Source: Annulohypoxylon bovei var. microspora
Taxonomy: Eukaryota; Ascomycota; Sordariomycetes; Xylariales; Hypoxylaceae
Assembly (NCBI GenBank): GCA_022836615.1
Contig: MU405527.1
Span: 1-11,632 of the forward strand
Length of the DNA: 11,632 bases
Direction: 5' to 3'
A model generated the notes under the pieces. That model did not search any database, was not told the origin of the DNA, and saw only the letters and a list, made by a program, of their open reading frames with translations. Of the stretch, positions 9,421 to 11,632 are shown in pieces. The number at the start of each line of letters is the position of its first letter. The first letter of the stretch is position 1. The translations under genes were made by a program, and so were the position numbers.

Positions 9421-9622
9421 TAATTTAACGTTATAATTAATTTAATAATTATTATAACGGGTTAAACCGCGATCGTAATAAGTTTTATAAGTTTTACGGG
9501 TATTATAATGTATATATATATTTCCGTGTGTTTTTTATTTAAGTTTTTAAAGACCTTAAAAATAACCTTAAGATTCGTGTGGGATATTATATAAGATACA
9601 TTTTTATTCGTTCACTTTCGTT

Positions 9623-9636
9623 AAAAAAAAAGGAAA
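9623..9636 (+). other. Polypurine tract before the 3' LTR
   Basis: Fourteen uninterrupted purines (nine A, then ggaaa) end exactly at the base before the 3' LTR. In LTR retrotransposons this tract resists RNase H and primes plus-strand DNA. Its exact abutment supports both the LTR boundary and the + orientation. The 5' end has no comparable purine run. Confidence 0.8.
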
Positions 9637-9852
9637 TATTAAGGTTTTTAATTTATTCAAGGTTAACACTTTTAACGTTAACTTTTAATAACTTATAATT
9701 AATTTTATAAATCGTAAATTAACCATGATTTTTTTTATATAAATAACTTTATTACTTAATTTAATTACCATTAAATTAATACGAATAATTATTTTATAAT
9801 TATTAAAATTATACCTTTTTAAATATTTTAATAAAAGCCTTAATCCGTAATA
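9637..9852 (+). repeat. 3' LTR (216 bp)
   Basis: It is the gap-free partner of 5745-5960 with 31 transitions and no transversion (about 86% identity). It begins tattaagg right after the polypurine tract and ends tccgtaata, where the other copy has tccataaca. By hand it contains about 40 TA dinucleotides against five CA plus TG. The differences go both ways: each copy keeps C or G at sites where the other has T or A, so both were mutated independently after insertion. Confidence 0.92.
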
Positions 9853-9857
9853 AAACC
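9853..9857. repeat. Possible 5-bp target-site duplication, right copy
   Basis: aaacc directly follows the 3' LTR and matches aaatt before the 5' LTR apart from two C/T differences. See the left copy for limits. Confidence 0.45.
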
Positions 9858-11632
9858 TTTGTTAAATATAATTATTTTAAAAGTTTTATAAATGTATTAA
9901 ATGTATTTATAATATAAGTTTATAAGTTACGCGGTAATATAAATTTTATATGTAAATAATGAAAAAAGTTTTTTATTTAATTAATTAACGATTATTAAAA
10001 TTAAATTAAATCTTTTATAATTAAAAAATATAAATTTAAAATTTATTAAAATATATTATTATATTTATTCGTTAATAAAGAATAATTAAAATAAATTTAT
10101 TAATTTAATTTTAAAGTTTTATTTTTTTTAATATTATTTATAATAAGCGTAATAACGGTTTATAAATGCTTTTATATTAAACCATAAATACCTTTTTAAT
10201 ATCATTATACGCATTTTATTTTAATTTAAATACGTTTAATTTAAAAAACAATGGAATTTATCGTATAACTTGGTATAAAACTCCTTATTATTTAAGATTA
10301 TTAATTTTTTTTTTAAAAATAATAATTTATTTTATAAAATATATTTTTTTTTTAACCCGTTTACGTTACGCTTTTAATTTAATGGTATTTCGATTAATTA
10401 TTAAAATAATATTAATTAACTTAATACCTTAAAATGGTTCTTTTTTAAAAACCTTTATTACGGTTAAAATGTATTAAAAATTAAAAAATAATAAGTTTAT
10501 TAAAAACTTATTAATTAAAAGTTATAAAAGATTTATTTTATTATAAAATATTAAAAAAAGTAATAAAATAACGGATTAATTATATTCTTTAATTGTTTTT
10601 TAAATGGTTAAATTAATCGTTTTTTAAAATAAAACATTAATTATTATATTTTTTTTTCTTAAATAATAATGTAATTTATAATTAAATTAAAATAAATATT
10701 TATTTTAATTAATTTAATAAAAGTTTAACGTCCTTTTAATGGTAAAATATTATAATAATTAATAATTTATAAATATATCGAATTTATTATTTAATAAAAT
10801 AAATATATATTTTTAAAATTTCATTATTATTATAATAATAAAAAGTTTTTTATTATAAATAAAATAATTATATTTTAAAAAGATTATTATTTTAAAAAAA
10901 AAAATCATTAAATATTAATCCTTTAACTTATTTTATTATAAAAAAATTCCGGAAATTATTTTATTAAAAATATTGGTTTTTAATTTAGTTTTTTAATTTT
11001 TATAAAAATGTTTTAAAATTAAAAAAATGGTTAAAGTTATTTTTAACGCTTTAAATGCTTTAATGTGTTTATTAATTTAAATTTAATACGAAACGGCGGT
11101 AAAAAAATGTAAAAGCTTTATAATTTAATTATATTTTAATATAAATTATTAATAAAAATTATAAAAACTTAAAAATAATTGAAATTCCCGAACTTAAAAA
11201 AGTGTTTTTTAATTTTAAACCGTTTTAATTTTATTTTAATTAATAATTATATTAAAAATAAAAATAATAAATTTTAAAAATTTAATTTTTATAACCGAAA
11301 ATTTATTTTTTTAAATATTAATTTATAAGTTAATAAAACGCAAACGTTTTAATACTTGTTATATATAATATTTATGGAAAAATAGGTTTTTTAAATAAAT
11401 TAAAATATTATTTATATACGCCGTATAAAAGTTATTAAAAAACGAAAAAAAAGTTTAATTAATATACCTTTAAAACGTATTAAACTTATTATTTAACTTA
11501 AAAAGAAACATGCGGTATTTATACGATCCGAAATAAGTTTAAAAAATAATAAGGTTTTTTAAAATAAAATCCATTTTAATATAATGGAAAACTTAATAAA
11601 TGTCGAGCTTTATAAAAACCTTAACTTTAAAG
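9858..11632. other. RIP-mutated flank of the LTR element, unassigned; weak integrase-like box
   Basis: No intact gene is present. On the + strand at 10203-10271 one frame reads H-Y-T-H-F-I-L-I-x-I-R-L-I-x-K-T-M-E-F-I-V-x-L, like the P-Y-G-x-L-x-P-L-x-I-P...T-M-D-F-I-x-x-L-P entry to the Ty3 integrase core. No D-R-x-T-K or S-D-R-G box follows in that frame, and the preceding Cys pair is not spaced correctly. The minus strand also gives long TAA-only frames. Scattered less mutated spots (11088-11100 aaacggcggt, 11505-11530 with catgcgg and cgatccg) are too short to identify. It may be the continuation of the element into which the LTR element inserted. Confidence 0.4.

Larger units (their letters stand above)
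5745..9852 (+). mobile_element. Complete RIP-mutated LTR retrotransposon, 4108 bp, apparently lacking a readable pol
   Basis: Two 216-bp direct repeats bound a 3676-bp interior. A 14-base all-purine run abuts the 3' copy, which sets the orientation as +. The outer ends fit TGTTA...TAACA after mutation: the 5' LTR ends in taaca, and both starts read tatta, consistent with TGTTA. The interior is short for a full gag-pol element (usually 4.5 kb or more). It shows a gag-like frame at about 6850-7398 and a second open frame at 8525-9420, but no RT motif like that of the Ty3 remnant upstream. It may be non-autonomous or internally deleted. Superfamily is not determined. The 31 LTR differences reflect RIP, not age, so they cannot date the insertion. 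Confidence 0.9.

Noticed and set aside
1..11632. Naturally AT-rich genome such as Plasmodium, a plastid/mitochondrion or an insect endosymbiont
   Set aside because: Such genomes keep open genes without TAA-riddled frames. Here LTR copies differ only by transitions and CA/TG are selectively depleted while CG persists, which fits RIP and not simple AT pressure.
1..11632. tRNA, rRNA, riboswitch or bacterial terminator
   Set aside because: No tRNA-like arms with conserved GGTTCRANYC, no rRNA words, and the many A/T hairpins are expected from composition.

Overview
This window looks like a silent AT-rich transposon graveyard from a filamentous ascomycete (Pezizomycotina). Sampled lines are only about 12-15% G+C. 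TA is hugely over-represented, CA and TG are nearly absent, and CG is still present. The two long terminal repeats (LTRs) found here differ by transitions only. This is the footprint of repeat-induced point mutation (RIP), in which C:G becomes T:A mostly at CpA/TpG. I see no intact gene. Every recognisable reading frame is riddled with TAA, and the TAAs sit where Gln (CAA) or Trp (TGG) codons would be expected.

Layout. Bases 1-1260 are decayed sequence of unknown origin. Bases about 1261-4770 (+ strand) are a dead Ty3/gypsy-type LTR retrotransposon: a gag with a mutated CCHC zinc knuckle (2536-2577), an unresolved protease/linker, a clear reverse transcriptase (about 3421-4260; YxDD now YFNN at 3946-3957), and an RNase H (about 4263-4770). 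Gag and RT share one frame for about 3 kb with TAA as the only stop, which suggests a single gag-pol ORF. RNase H is shifted by an indel. Bases 4771-5744 are unassigned and have an inverted G/C skew.

Bases 5745-9852 form a second, complete LTR element of 4108 bp. It has two 216-bp LTRs that align without a gap and differ at 31 sites, all transitions. A polypurine tract lies just before the 3' LTR, and a possible 5-bp target-site duplication flanks the element. Its interior (3676 bp) carries a gag-like frame (about 6850-7398) and another long frame (8525-9420), but no reverse transcriptase I can recognise, so it may be non-autonomous or decayed beyond reading. Bases 9853-11632 are more RIP-mutated sequence with one weak integrase-like string.

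The elements do not work together functionally. The window records two retrotransposon insertions and their inactivation by a genome-defence mutation process. The organism and mechanism are inferred from the mutation pattern. The Ty3/gypsy assignment and the LTR pair rest directly on the sequence.
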